Below are positions 1 to 7,093 of a DNA stretch of 8,981 bases, in pieces. The notes under the pieces are model-generated. The model searched no databases and was not told the origin of the DNA. It saw nothing but the letters and a program-made list of their open reading frames with translations. The DNA comes from Deltaproteobacteria bacterium (GTDB lineage Bacteria > Desulfobacterota > DSM-4660 > Desulfatiglandales > Desulfatiglandaceae). Location of the stretch: positions 1-8,981 of the forward strand of contig QMLZ01000117.1 of assembly GCA_003646995.1 (NCBI GenBank), read 5' to 3'. The translations under genes were made by a program, and so were the position numbers. The number at the start of each line of letters is the position of its first letter. The stretch's first letter is position 1.

Positions 1-1
1 G

Positions 2-577
2 GAGGTAAGGGTATCCAAAAAGAAGACTATCCTCGTGGAAGAGGACGAAGGGATTTATGAAACAACTGCTGAGGGATTGGCAGCCTTGAAACCCGTTCTC
101 CCTGACGGGGTTCATACCTTCGGGTCCCAGACACACCCTGCCGACGGCAATTGCGGCGTATTGGTTACTACCAGGGAAAAGGCCAAGGAATTGAGCGCAG
201 ACCCTTCGGTGGAGATACAGGTAGTGTCCTACGGGTACGCCAGGGCAAAAAAGTCCCACATGGCAATGGCCGTGGTACCTGCTGTCAAGATGGCCCTTGA
301 TAAAGCCGGGATTAACATCAATGATGCAAAGGTAATAAAAACCCACAATCCCTTTGCAGTGAACGACCTATATATGGCCAAACAGTTCGGAATAGGGTGG
401 GAAAATATCAACAATTACGGGTGCCCGATGATATTCGGCCACCCGCAAGGACCTACAGCGGGCAGGTGTATAATTGAGGGAATTGAAGAGGTGGTAATGC
501 TCGGCGGCGGCTACTTTGTTTGGGGAGGCTGTGCAGCGGGCGACACTGCGGGAGCCATGGTTATTAAGGTTGGCTAG
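2..577 (+). CDS. Thiolase-family protein (acetyl-CoA acetyltransferase-like), C-terminal part
   Basis: This is the C-terminal half of a thiolase; the frame is open to the left edge, so the start and the N-terminal nucleophilic cysteine lie outside the window. Thiolases cleave 3-ketoacyl-CoA with CoA or condense two acyl-CoAs, in the cytoplasm. Visible landmarks are the stretch THPADGNCGVLVT, matching the usual TAGNASxxxDGA segment, then THNPFAVND at the NEAF/HDAF active-site loop, then GHPQGPTAGR, the GHP histidine motif, and finally GGCAAGDTAGA, carrying the C-terminal catalytic cysteine. The protein ends about where thiolases end. The HNPF version has His where degradative thiolases have Asn, so it resembles the SCP2-like/archaeal HDAF group more than FadA or AtoB. 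The GTG at 35 is not a credible start because coding continues upstream. Substrate cannot be assigned. It is the last gene of its transcript, followed by an intrinsic terminator. Confidence 0.88.
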   Translation, partial: EVRVSKKKTILVEEDEGIYETTAEGLAALKPVLPDGVHTFGSQTHPADGNCGVLVTTREKAKELSADPSVEIQVVSYGYARAKKSHMAMAVVPAVKMALDKAGININDAKVIKTHNPFAVNDLYMAKQFGIGWENINNYGCPMIFGHPQGPTAGRCIIEGIEEVVMLGGGYFVWGGCAAGDTAGAMVIKVG

Positions 578-601
578 TCTAAAATTAGATTGAGTAACTC
601 G

Positions 602-644
602 GGCGCAGGTGGTCAAAAAGTAAAGTAACCGCCTGCGCCTTTTT
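602..644 (+). terminator. Rho-independent terminator after the thiolase gene
   Basis: Arms at 602-613 and 628-639 pair over 12 bp (GGCGCAGGTGGT with ACCGCCTGCGCC, one G-U wobble), with a 14-nt A-rich loop and a run of five T at 640-644. It lies 24 bp after the thiolase stop and separates that gene from the phosphate cluster. Confidence 0.92.
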
Positions 645-872
645 GTTGATGTTTAGCTCGATTCCTCTGCTATATGGGTAATATGGTCAATAAGATAGAA
701 TGAAATTTTTTGTGGGAGAAATTTCTTGAAAAAGGCATTGGGGTTATATAGAGTTCGAGCCGAATTGCGAGTGGATCCCATGGTCATCTTAAGGTCCAGA
801 GACCTCCTGCTAGCTCTTGGTTTATTTCACTCAAGGCAGCCATGCGCCTGATTCTTAAATAGGATTGTTGAG
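645..872. other. Leader/intergenic region before the phosphate transporter gene
   Basis: This 228-bp stretch has no gene I can support. It should contain the promoter of the phosphate transporter cluster because a terminator closes the preceding unit. I found no hexamer pair with good match and spacing: TTGAAA at 726-731 is followed too closely by the TATATA at 745-750. No E. coli-type Pho box is visible. A small hairpin (AGGTC/GACCT around 790-803) and a 23-codon frame (780-851) are present but unconvincing. An AGGA at 861-864, 8 nt before the ATG, is the likely ribosome site of the next gene. Confidence 0.4.
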
Positions 873-2132
873 ATGGATATTCTGATTTTGAGTATCGCGA
901 CTCTGGTCGGACTTTATATGGCAGCAAATATCGGATCCAATGACCTTGCCAACGCTATGGGGACCTCAGTAGGCTCAGGTGCCTTGAGCCTCAATCAAGC
1001 GGTGGTCATTTCCATTATAGCCAATGCCGCAGGCGCGGTTCTTGCCGGTAGTTACGTGACCAGCACCATTAGCAAGGGAATGATTGATCCCAGCCTATTT
1101 TCCAATTCTCCCAATGACCTGATGGTAGGAATGTTCGCCTCGTTGCTATCGGCGGGGATCTGGGTGAATATTGCCACATATTTTGCATTGCCCGTATCCA
1201 CCACACATTCCATAGTTGGGGCGGTGATAGGCTTTGGTTTGCTAAGCGTGGGAGCAGGGGCGATCAGTTGGGGTAAGGTAATTTCTATTGCGGCCAGTTG
1301 GGTGGTTTCGCCCGTAGCAGGCGCTATTATAGGCGGGGGGATGTTTTATCTCCTGGACAAAGGGATCATGCGTTCAAAGGACCCAATAAAAGCCTCCGAG
1401 CGTTATGCGCCCTTTTTAATTTTCCTGGTGGTAATAATCCTGATCCTATCTTTCATTTTCAAAGGCCTAAAAAATCTTCATCTCCACATTGGCTTCATAC
1501 AAACCATCCTTTTTTCAATGCCTGTGGCAGCAGTGGCCGGCATATTGGGCAGGAAATGGATTCGCTGGCAAATGAACCCAGATTCGACCCCGTTTTTTGC
1601 ACCTAAAGATGCGTCTCCAGTGGACCGCTTTTTTTCGCAACTACAAGTGATGACGGCTTTCTATGTAGCATTTGCCCACGGAGCAAATGATGTGGCCAAT
1701 GCCGTAGGTCCTCTAGCTGCAATTTTTTCCGTTGTGAAGACAAAAGCAGTCGCACTCAGGGTGGAGGTGCCTCTTTGGATGCTTTTGATAGGGGGTATTG
1801 CTGTGGGAGGCGGACTTCTTGTTCTTGGGGCAAGGGTGATGGAAACCATTGGAAAGAACATAACTGAGATAAATCCGTTGCGAGGATTTTGTGCCGAATT
1901 TGGTGCGGCCACTACAATCTTGATTTGCTCGAGGCTGGGGCTTCCCATCTCCACTACTCATGTGCTTGTGGGGGCTGTGGTTGGGGTAGGTTTTATGAGG
2001 GGTATGGGCTCGGTGGATCTCCGTGTTATAAGGAACATAGCATATTCGTGGATAATTACGTTGCCTTTTACGGTTTTATTATGCATGATTCTTTACAAGG
2101 CATTGAGTTTTGCCATAGCCTCAAATTTTTGA
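873..2132 (+). CDS. pit: PiT-family inorganic phosphate transporter
   Basis: This is a 419-residue inner-membrane transporter of the PiT (PF01384) family, which imports inorganic phosphate or metal-phosphate by ion symport. The family's internal duplication is clear. The N-terminal repeat has GSNDLANAMG (residues 21-30) and LPVSTTHSIVGAV (about 106-118). The C-terminal repeat has GANDVANAVG (270-279) and LPISTTHVLVGAV (about 357-369). About ten hydrophobic segments span the protein, with a hydrophilic cytoplasmic loop near residues 225-258. The length is typical of bacterial Pit proteins without a long central loop. ATG at 873 is preceded by AGGA, and the protein starts straight into the first membrane helix. 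The next gene, 42 bp downstream, encodes a DUF47/PhoU-like protein, the classic partner. No Pho box is seen, so low-affinity constitutive expression is as likely as phosphate control. Whether the coupling ion is H+ or Na+ cannot be told. Confidence 0.95.
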   Translation: MDILILSIATLVGLYMAANIGSNDLANAMGTSVGSGALSLNQAVVISIIANAAGAVLAGSYVTSTISKGMIDPSLFSNSPNDLMVGMFASLLSAGIWVNIATYFALPVSTTHSIVGAVIGFGLLSVGAGAISWGKVISIAASWVVSPVAGAIIGGGMFYLLDKGIMRSKDPIKASERYAPFLIFLVVIILILSFIFKGLKNLHLHIGFIQTILFSMPVAAVAGILGRKWIRWQMNPDSTPFFAPKDASPVDRFFSQLQVMTAFYVAFAHGANDVANAVGPLAAIFSVVKTKAVALRVEVPLWMLLIGGIAVGGGLLVLGARVMETIGKNITEINPLRGFCAEFGAATTILICSRLGLPISTTHVLVGAVVGVGFMRGMGSVDLRVIRNIAYSWIITLPFTVLLCMILYKALSFAIASNF

Positions 2133-2174
2133 TACAAGTTAAAATTTAGGAAGAAACTAACCAGGGAGGACTTA

Positions 2175-2840
2175 ATGCGCTTTTTGCTAAGTTCAATGTT
2201 TTACAGGTCGCCTTTTGAGAACCTGCAAAGACATGCTGATAAAGTAAAGGAATGCGCACAAATGTTCAGAAGAGCGGTAGAGTGCCATATAAAAGATGAA
2301 TGTGGGGAGTTCGATACATTGACGGACGAAGTGGCACGGCTTGAGAGCGAAGCAGATGCCATTAAAAGAAATATCAGGAACCATTTGCCCAGAGGCATAC
2401 TTATGCCCGTGGATAAGTTCGAATTTTTCCAGTACCTGAGAGAACAAGACAAGGTCTTGGATGAGGTGGAAGAGGCACTTTTTTGGCTCTCTTTCAGGCC
2501 CAGCGGAGTACCGGCTGAGATTGCAGAGGACTTCATGGCGTTGGTGGATGCTGTGGTGCCACCGATAGAAGAATTGTCGCGGCTGGTTAAGATGGCCACA
2601 GAATATTTCAGGAGTGGCACTGAGAAGCAGCGCGAGAGAATGAAAAGCTTGATACGGGACATACGGCAGCACGAAAAGGAGGCCGATATACTGGAAAGGG
2701 AGTTTAAAGCTAAGGTGTTCACGGAGATAAAGGACGCATTGGCTGTGTATCACCTAATTCATCTTGCGGAGATAGTTGGCAGTATCGCTGACCACGCCCA
2801 GAACGCTTCAGATCGAATGAGGGCTATGATAGCCAGATAG
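2175..2840 (+). CDS. DUF47 family PhoU-like phosphate transport regulator (TIGR00153-like)
   Basis: This is a 221-residue, soluble, almost entirely helical protein of the DUF47 (PF01865) family, which is related to PhoU and is commonly encoded beside PiT transporters as a presumed modulator. Two PhoU-like acidic signatures are visible: LESEAD at residues 56-61, followed by LPRGILMPVDKFEFF, and HEKEADILEREF at 166-177. The tail motif IADHAQNASDRM (about 204-215) is typical of the family. In PhoU-type proteins such E/D positions bind metal clusters; I infer the same here. The start is well supported by AGGGAGGA directly upstream of the ATG. It follows the transporter by 42 bp and precedes the YkgJ-like gene by 6 bp, so the three are probably co-transcribed. 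Length is normal and I see no damage. Confidence 0.92.
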   Translation: MRFLLSSMFYRSPFENLQRHADKVKECAQMFRRAVECHIKDECGEFDTLTDEVARLESEADAIKRNIRNHLPRGILMPVDKFEFFQYLREQDKVLDEVEEALFWLSFRPSGVPAEIAEDFMALVDAVVPPIEELSRLVKMATEYFRSGTEKQRERMKSLIRDIRQHEKEADILEREFKAKVFTEIKDALAVYHLIHLAEIVGSIADHAQNASDRMRAMIAR

Positions 2841-2846
2841 TCTTGG

Positions 2847-3497
2847 ATGAAAAGGGCCGTACCAAAATGCAGAAGGTGTGGTAAATGCTGTGAATCATCT
2901 TCTCCCACGTTGCATCTCTCTGACCTGCCCCTAGTGAAAAAGAATCTAATTGAATTGGCCTTCCTCTATACCATAAGACAGGGTGAGCACGTCTGGGACA
3001 GTGTAGAGAAAAGGAACACCAAGGCTTCTCAGGAGTTAATCAAAGTAAAAGAGACCCCAGAGGGTTGCTTTTTCTATGACTCGGAGAAAAAGGCATGCCG
3101 AATCTACGAACACAGGCCGGTGCAATGCAGGGCCCTTTTTTGTGAAGACACCACAGAGTTTTTTCGAGTTTATAAAACTCCTTCACTGGCAAGAAAAGAT
3201 ATTGTTCGTGATCCGTCCATAAACAAACTCATAGATGAGCATGATAGGAGGTGCTCGTTCGGGAGGCTGGAGGAATGGCTCTCTAAGATTGAAACCCTTG
3301 GTGAAAAAGCGGTGGAGGAAGTCATTAAAATACTGAGATTCGACTATGAGCTACGTGAGCTGGTTACCCGAAAGCTTGATGTTTCGAGGGATCACTTGGA
3401 TTTTTTATTTGGAAGACCGATGATTAAAACCATTAGATACTATGGGCTTGAGGTAAGAAAACAAGAGGATGGGTCATTTCTGCTGACAACACGATGA
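2847..3497 (+). CDS. YkgJ-family cysteine-cluster protein (CxxCxxCC, PF03692-like)
   Basis: This is a 216-residue protein of the YkgJ/CxxCxxCC family, thought to bind zinc or an iron-sulfur cluster; the family's function is not well established. The N-terminal CRRCGKCC supplies C8, C11, C14 and C15. The second half of the signature is GCFFYDSEKKACRIYEHRPVQCR with C74, C84 and C94, followed by C99. The remaining roughly 110 residues are charged and poorly recognisable, apart from C136. There is no signal peptide, so it is cytoplasmic. ATG at 2847 is the first possible start because the preceding stop codon (2838-2840) is in the same frame, only two codons away. No good ribosome site is present, so translation probably depends on coupling to the DUF47 gene. 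It is the last gene of the cluster, with the terminator about 50 bp beyond. Any role in phosphate uptake is inferred from position only. Confidence 0.85.
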   Translation: MKRAVPKCRRCGKCCESSSPTLHLSDLPLVKKNLIELAFLYTIRQGEHVWDSVEKRNTKASQELIKVKETPEGCFFYDSEKKACRIYEHRPVQCRALFCEDTTEFFRVYKTPSLARKDIVRDPSINKLIDEHDRRCSFGRLEEWLSKIETLGEKAVEEVIKILRFDYELRELVTRKLDVSRDHLDFLFGRPMIKTIRYYGLEVRKQEDGSFLLTTR

Positions 3498-3546
3498 AGA
3501 TTTCCCGGGGACAGCCGTACCCAAAGTTCAAGATCTAAATATGAAC

Positions 3547-3575
3547 AAAAAAGGGACCCCAAAGGGGTCCCTTTT
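3547..3575. terminator. Bidirectional intrinsic terminator between convergent units
   Basis: A perfect 8-bp stem (GGGACCCC at 3553-3560, GGGGTCCC at 3564-3571) with an AAA loop is flanked by six A on the left (3547-3552) and four T on the right (3572-3575). It therefore works as a terminator on both strands. It serves the phosphate cluster ending at 3497 and fhs ending at 3591 on the opposite strand. Confidence 0.92.
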
Positions 3576-3590
3576 ACATGCATTATTTAA

Positions 3591-5354
3591 TTAGAACAGT
3601 CCCATTACTTTTCCGGTCTTAACGTCCACATCCACACGTCTGAACGCAGGGTTGGAACTTGTTCCAGGCATCAGGCTGATGGTCCCAGCACACGGGCAAA
3701 GGAATTTGGCGCCCGAATAGATCAGGACATCGCGGATAGGTAATGTCCAGCCCTTGGGCACACCCTTAAGGGCAGGATCGTGACTCAGACTCAGATGGGT
3801 CTTTACCATCATGGTGGCGAAGTCTTGATACTTAGGATCGGATTCCAGCATCTTGGCTTTGGCCTCTGCCTCGGGTGTCCATGTAACACCATCAGCACCG
3901 TAAACTTCTTTTGCAATAACTTCCACACGCTGTCTCAATGGCATCTCAATGGGATAGAGGAACTTGAATTCATTTTCCTCTTCACAGGCCTCTTTGACTG
4001 CCTCTGCAAATTCTATGGCACCATCTCCGCCTTTTGCCCAGTGCTCGGAAACTGCACAACGGGCTCCAGCTTCCTCGGCAGCCTTGCGAACCAGCGCGAT
4101 TTCATCCTTGGTGTCAGTATGGAATGCATTAATACAAACAACGGGGTTAATGCCGGCTTTCCGGATGGTGTTGATATGGTGTACCATATTAGGAATACCC
4201 TTTTCCACCAGTTCAAGGTTCTCCTTGGTGTAAGCCTCGTCAAGTGGAAGCCCAGCCACTACCTTGGGCCCGCCCCCATGCATCTTGAGGGCCCTGATGG
4301 TGGTGGTAAGCACTGAAACGTGGGGTTTGAGCCCACTGTAACGGCACTTTACGTTCCAGAATTTTTCAAAACCAATGTCTGCACCGAACCCGCTTTCTGT
4401 AATATGGTAATCAAACATCTTAAGGCCGATCCTATCGGCGATAATGGATGATTGTCCGACTGCAATGTTCGCAAATGGTCCGGCGTGCACCATGCAGGGC
4501 TGATATTCCACTGTACACATCAGCGTGGGGTTGATGGTATTACGCATCCATGCGGTCATGGCGCCATCCACTTCCAGGTCTTTGGTGTATACTTCTTTCC
4601 CGGTCTTATCGAAGGCGAGGGTAATTTCGCCCAGCCTTTTCCGGAGGTCGGCCAGATCGGTCACGATGGAGAGAATGGCCATTAACTCCGAGGAGACCGC
4701 AATTCCGAACTTGGACTGCATTGTGTACCCGTCATAACGGCCACCAATACCGATGATGATGTTTCTGAGCGCCTGGGCACAAAAATCCAATACCCAACCA
4801 AACTCGACCCTGGTGGGATCAATATCAAGCCGCCTCATGCCCGTCAGCCTCTGGAGCTGCTCGTCCGTGTAATTGCGTTCATGCTGCATTCTAGCCGTTA
4901 GTGCGACCATGGCCAGGTTATGCGCATTCATTATGTCATTGATGTCACCAGTGAGACCCATGGAGAACTCTGTCATGGGAATCAAGAGGGCGTTACCTCC
5001 TCCGGCTGCAGTACCTTTAATGTTCATGGTCGGACCGCCTGAAGGCTGGCGAAGTGCTCCGCCCACGTTGAGGCCTAACTTACCCATTCCTTCCATCAAA
5101 CCCACGGAGGTGGTACTTTTACCTTCACCGAGTGGGGTTGGTGTGATAGCCGTGACCTCTATGTATTTACCGTCAGGTCTATCCTTGAGCCTTTCGATGA
5201 TTTTCATGAAATCAAGTTTGGCCAGCCTCCCATAAGGAATGACCTCATCCTTTTCAAGCCCAAGTTTTTCCCGCCATTCGTCAGGTGAGGGCATGTTTTG
5301 CTCGGCAGCCTCCGAAATCTGCCAATCCTTCATCTTTGTCGCGTCATAAGCCAT
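3591..5354 (-). CDS. fhs: Formate--tetrahydrofolate ligase (formyltetrahydrofolate synthetase)
   Basis: This 587-residue cytoplasmic enzyme forms 10-formyl-THF from formate, ATP and THF, the entry of formate into the folate C1 pathway (methyl branch of Wood-Ljungdahl, or its reverse). The P-loop [11 protein letters not shown] is at residues 71-81, followed by LRQPSGGPT with the expected Arg102. The first family signature is altered: it reads [11 protein letters not shown] (112-122) instead of the usual GxKGGAAGGGY. The second signature, [13 protein letters not shown] (340-352), is nearly standard. [20 protein letters not shown]-x-TDT and [10 protein letters not shown] follow in family order, and the C-terminus ends MGLF as expected. 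It is slightly longer than the roughly 555-560 residues common in the family, mainly at the N-terminus. AAGGAGG (complement of 5365-5371) lies 10 nt before the ATG, supporting the start. It is a single-gene unit, divergent from the receiver-PFK operon. The signature change could tune substrate binding, but the fold appears complete. Confidence 0.95.
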   Translation of the reverse strand: MAYDATKMKDWQISEAAEQNMPSPDEWREKLGLEKDEVIPYGRLAKLDFMKIIERLKDRPDGKYIEVTAITPTPLGEGKSTTSVGLMEGMGKLGLNVGGALRQPSGGPTMNIKGTAAGGGNALLIPMTEFSMGLTGDINDIMNAHNLAMVALTARMQHERNYTDEQLQRLTGMRRLDIDPTRVEFGWVLDFCAQALRNIIIGIGGRYDGYTMQSKFGIAVSSELMAILSIVTDLADLRKRLGEITLAFDKTGKEVYTKDLEVDGAMTAWMRNTINPTLMCTVEYQPCMVHAGPFANIAVGQSSIIADRIGLKMFDYHITESGFGADIGFEKFWNVKCRYSGLKPHVSVLTTTIRALKMHGGGPKVVAGLPLDEAYTKENLELVEKGIPNMVHHINTIRKAGINPVVCINAFHTDTKDEIALVRKAAEEAGARCAVSEHWAKGGDGAIEFAEAVKEACEEENEFKFLYPIEMPLRQRVEVIAKEVYGADGVTWTPEAEAKAKMLESDPKYQDFATMMVKTHLSLSHDPALKGVPKGWTLPIRDVLIYSGAKFLCPCAGTISLMPGTSSNPAFRRVDVDVKTGKVMGLF

Positions 5355-5399
5355 TTTGCCACAACCTCCTTATTTTTCTTTGTTTTGTGCTACTTTCCC

Positions 5400-5411
5400 G
5401 TGCTTAAGCAC
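5400..5411. promoter_or_regulatory. Palindromic possible operator in the fhs leader
   Basis: GTGCTTAAGCAC is a perfect 12-bp palindrome. A further half-site copy on its left (TTGTGCT, 5385-5391) also forms an inverted repeat with AGCACAA (5407-5413). It sits just downstream of a candidate fhs promoter and upstream of the ribosome site, a position that suits a repressor site or an mRNA hairpin. No known regulator is recognised, and the function is inferred. Confidence 0.35.
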
Positions 5412-5424
5412 AATGCCAGACACC

Positions 5425-5466
5425 ATAATAAGGCCCCTCACTATCACAAAAAAAAATAAGGGTCAA
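5425..5466 (-). promoter_or_regulatory. fhs: Candidate fhs promoter
   Basis: Read on the minus strand, TATTAT (complement of 5425-5430) is a good -10 element, preceded by a run of nine T that could act as an AT-rich upstream element. The paired -35 (TTTTTG, 16-nt spacer) is poor. A better -35, TTGACC (complement of 5461-5466), is too far from TATTAT but lies 15 nt from GATAGT. The region is plausible, but the exact hexamers are not settled. Confidence 0.3.
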
Positions 5467-5515
5467 GCCTAATCAAGGCTAGGGCAGCTTATTGGAATAT
5501 TTTAAGATTTTCAAT

Positions 5516-5543
5516 TTGCACAAGTTTGTGGTAATACTATATG
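5516..5543 (+). promoter_or_regulatory. Candidate promoter of the receiver-PFK operon
   Basis: TTGCAC (5516-5521) and TATATG (5538-5543) are spaced by 16 nt, a reasonable sigma-70-like pair that would start transcription near 5550 and leave a leader of about 65 nt. The first copy of a 10-bp direct repeat, CAAGTTTGTG (5521-5530; second copy 5578-5587), overlaps the spacer. That placement would suit binding by a regulator. Confidence 0.35.
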
Positions 5544-5603
5544 AACAGTGGGGGACTTTGAGCATTCCCACACTTCCCAAGTTTGTGTCTATTTTTGTTT
5601 TGC

Positions 5604-5610
5604 AAGGAGG
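5604..5610 (+). promoter_or_regulatory. Ribosome binding site fixing the start of the receiver-PFK gene
   Basis: AAGGAGG ends 4 nt before ATG 5615. It decides for this start over an upstream in-frame TTG at 5492, which has no ribosome site and would add 41 residues unlike any receiver domain. Confidence 0.8.
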
Positions 5611-5614
5611 AAGC

Positions 5615-7093
5615 ATGACCGACAAATACAGGATCCTGATAGTAGATGACGAGGCATCAACCAGAAAATTTTATACGAAAGTCTTGTGCAATGTTCCCGG
5701 CCTAATAATAAGTGAGGCAAAAGATGGAATTGCTGCCCTGGAGAAGATTCAGAAGTCCCCACCCGACATTGTTGTATGCGACCTTGAAATGCCTCGCATG
5801 GACGGAAGGGAATTGTGCAGGCGGATCAAGGCGGATCCAGAGTCGGTTCTGTCGGATATCTATGTGATAATCGTGAGCGCAAAGGAGGCAAAGGAAGATA
5901 AAATAAAATGCATGAGCGAGGGTGCTGATGACTATCTCACAAAGCCTGTAGATCCTGATGAACTGATTGCCCGGGTGACGGTTGGACAGAGAATTATTTC
6001 CCACATAAAAAAGGCAGAGCTTGAGCGGAGGAGGATGTTCGAAGAAATCGACGTGCTCATAATCCAAGACGGGGGATGTGCGCCAGGATACAACCCTGTA
6101 ACAGCCTTTATAACCTATCATTTAGAAGCAATGGGAAGAGATACATATGCTACACTGGAGGGGTTTAAGTCCCTTGTTTCGGGCACAGACGACGATTTTG
6201 TGAGGCTGGTATACGATCCTGAACTCTTTAAGAAGCTGGATCACATTCCAGGTGTGTTTCATGCAGCGCCCTTGTCCGAGTCAAGGGGGGCGCAGCTGCG
6301 AAGCGAGAGATACAAAGATTTTGTGAAAAAGAGCATACAAAAAAAGGCTGCAGAGACAATAAAACGAAGGAAGGTCAAAGCGATTATTGCCATAGGCGGA
6401 AATGGAACATTCAAAGGAGTCGAATCCTTGTGTCAGTATCTTCCCACGTCAATCCAGGTGTTTTTTATCCCTGTTACCATAGACAGTGACATTGCGGGCA
6501 CCGAGTGCATAGGTCAACATACCGGTATCGAAATGGGCTCGGAGAAAATCAGGTGTTACATGGCGGATGCAAGAACTCACAAAAGAATATACATCTTGGA
6601 GATGATGGGGGCCAGCAGTGGGTTTCATGCTCTTCACTCCTGCCTTGGGGCAAGAGCACACTTGGCCGTATTGCCGAACAGCAAGATAGATCATAAGAAG
6701 GTTGCAGAGGCCCTTGCTCGAAGGGATGAATGTGTCATAGTTGTGGCAGAGGGTTACAAGAGAGAAGAAAGAGCGGCAAAGGGCCTCAATATGAACGCAG
6801 CAGAGTACTTTTACCAAGAACTTCTGGCCACGGGTGTTGAGATAAAACGCCGGGTTGTTTGCGAACCTTTTTCTAGAGACATCAGAGGGGCTGCACCAAA
6901 TAACCAAGATATAACATTGGCGCAAAGGATGGCTTACAATGTGGCGCAGTATCTCAAGGCTGGAACTTCAAGGGTAATGCCTGCTGTGCGCTCGGGAAGG
7001 GAATTTGCCATTCCCTTCAATGAGATCCATACTGATAATATGGTTGAGGAGGATTTGCTTGTTCTTTCTGATCGTTTGACGAGGAATGGCTAG
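5615..7093 (+). CDS. Response-regulator receiver domain fused to a phosphofructokinase-like domain
   Basis: This 492-residue two-domain cytoplasmic protein starts with a complete CheY-like receiver (residues 5-125). It shows the acidic pair D11/D12, the phospho-acceptor D56 in VVCDLEMPRMDG, the switch residue S88 and K110 in LTKP. A charged helical linker (about 126-145) leads to a 6-phosphofructokinase-like domain (145-492). That domain shows DGGCAPGYNPV (152-162), SRGAQLRSERYKDF, AIGGNGT (259-265), PVTIDSDIAGT (286-296, keeping the catalytic Asp as D290), ATSH-R-like ADARTHKR (317-324), EMMGASSG (329-336), VAEG (377-380) and SRDIRG (420-425). The order and length fit a whole PFK. Two usual residues are changed: the GGDG aspartate, which helps bind Mg-nucleotide, is N263, and the MGR arginine, which contacts sugar phosphate, is A333. 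The donor, substrate and even activity are therefore uncertain. The gene overlaps the next by 8 bp, so the protein is probably linked to the dehydratase pair. No cognate histidine kinase lies in the window. Confidence 0.85.
   Translation: MTDKYRILIVDDEASTRKFYTKVLCNVPGLIISEAKDGIAALEKIQKSPPDIVVCDLEMPRMDGRELCRRIKADPESVLSDIYVIIVSAKEAKEDKIKCMSEGADDYLTKPVDPDELIARVTVGQRIISHIKKAELERRRMFEEIDVLIIQDGGCAPGYNPVTAFITYHLEAMGRDTYATLEGFKSLVSGTDDDFVRLVYDPELFKKLDHIPGVFHAAPLSESRGAQLRSERYKDFVKKSIQKKAAETIKRRKVKAIIAIGGNGTFKGVESLCQYLPTSIQVFFIPVTIDSDIAGTECIGQHTGIEMGSEKIRCYMADARTHKRIYILEMMGASSGFHALHSCLGARAHLAVLPNSKIDHKKVAEALARRDECVIVVAEGYKREERAAKGLNMNAAEYFYQELLATGVEIKRRVVCEPFSRDIRGAAPNNQDITLAQRMAYNVAQYLKAGTSRVMPAVRSGREFAIPFNEIHTDNMVEEDLLVLSDRLTRNG

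Noticed and set aside
740..800. tRNA-like GTTCGAGCC segment
   Set aside because: No acceptor, D or anticodon stems can be formed around it.
780..851. Short 23-codon frame in the leader of the phosphate transporter gene
   Set aside because: No ribosome site and no recognisable leader-peptide character or paired attenuator hairpins.
645..872. Pho box before the phosphate transporter
   Set aside because: No CTGTCAT-like direct repeats were found by eye.
2193..2753. Long antisense frames across the DUF47 gene (also 2201-2722)
   Set aside because: They mirror a clearly recognised gene on the + strand and their products resemble no family.
3780..4316. Plus-strand frame inside fhs, and others at 4452-5235
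   Set aside because: They lie opposite conserved fhs coding sequence and are cysteine- or serine-rich shadows with no family features.
5405..5424. Sigma-54 promoter suggested by TGGCAT on the minus strand
   Set aside because: The GG and GC dinucleotides are 12 nt apart, not the required 10.
5492..5614. N-terminal extension of the receiver-PFK protein from an upstream TTG
   Set aside because: No ribosome site precedes it, the 41 residues do not resemble the start of a receiver domain, and ATG 5615 has AAGGAGG upstream and starts directly into the first receiver strand.
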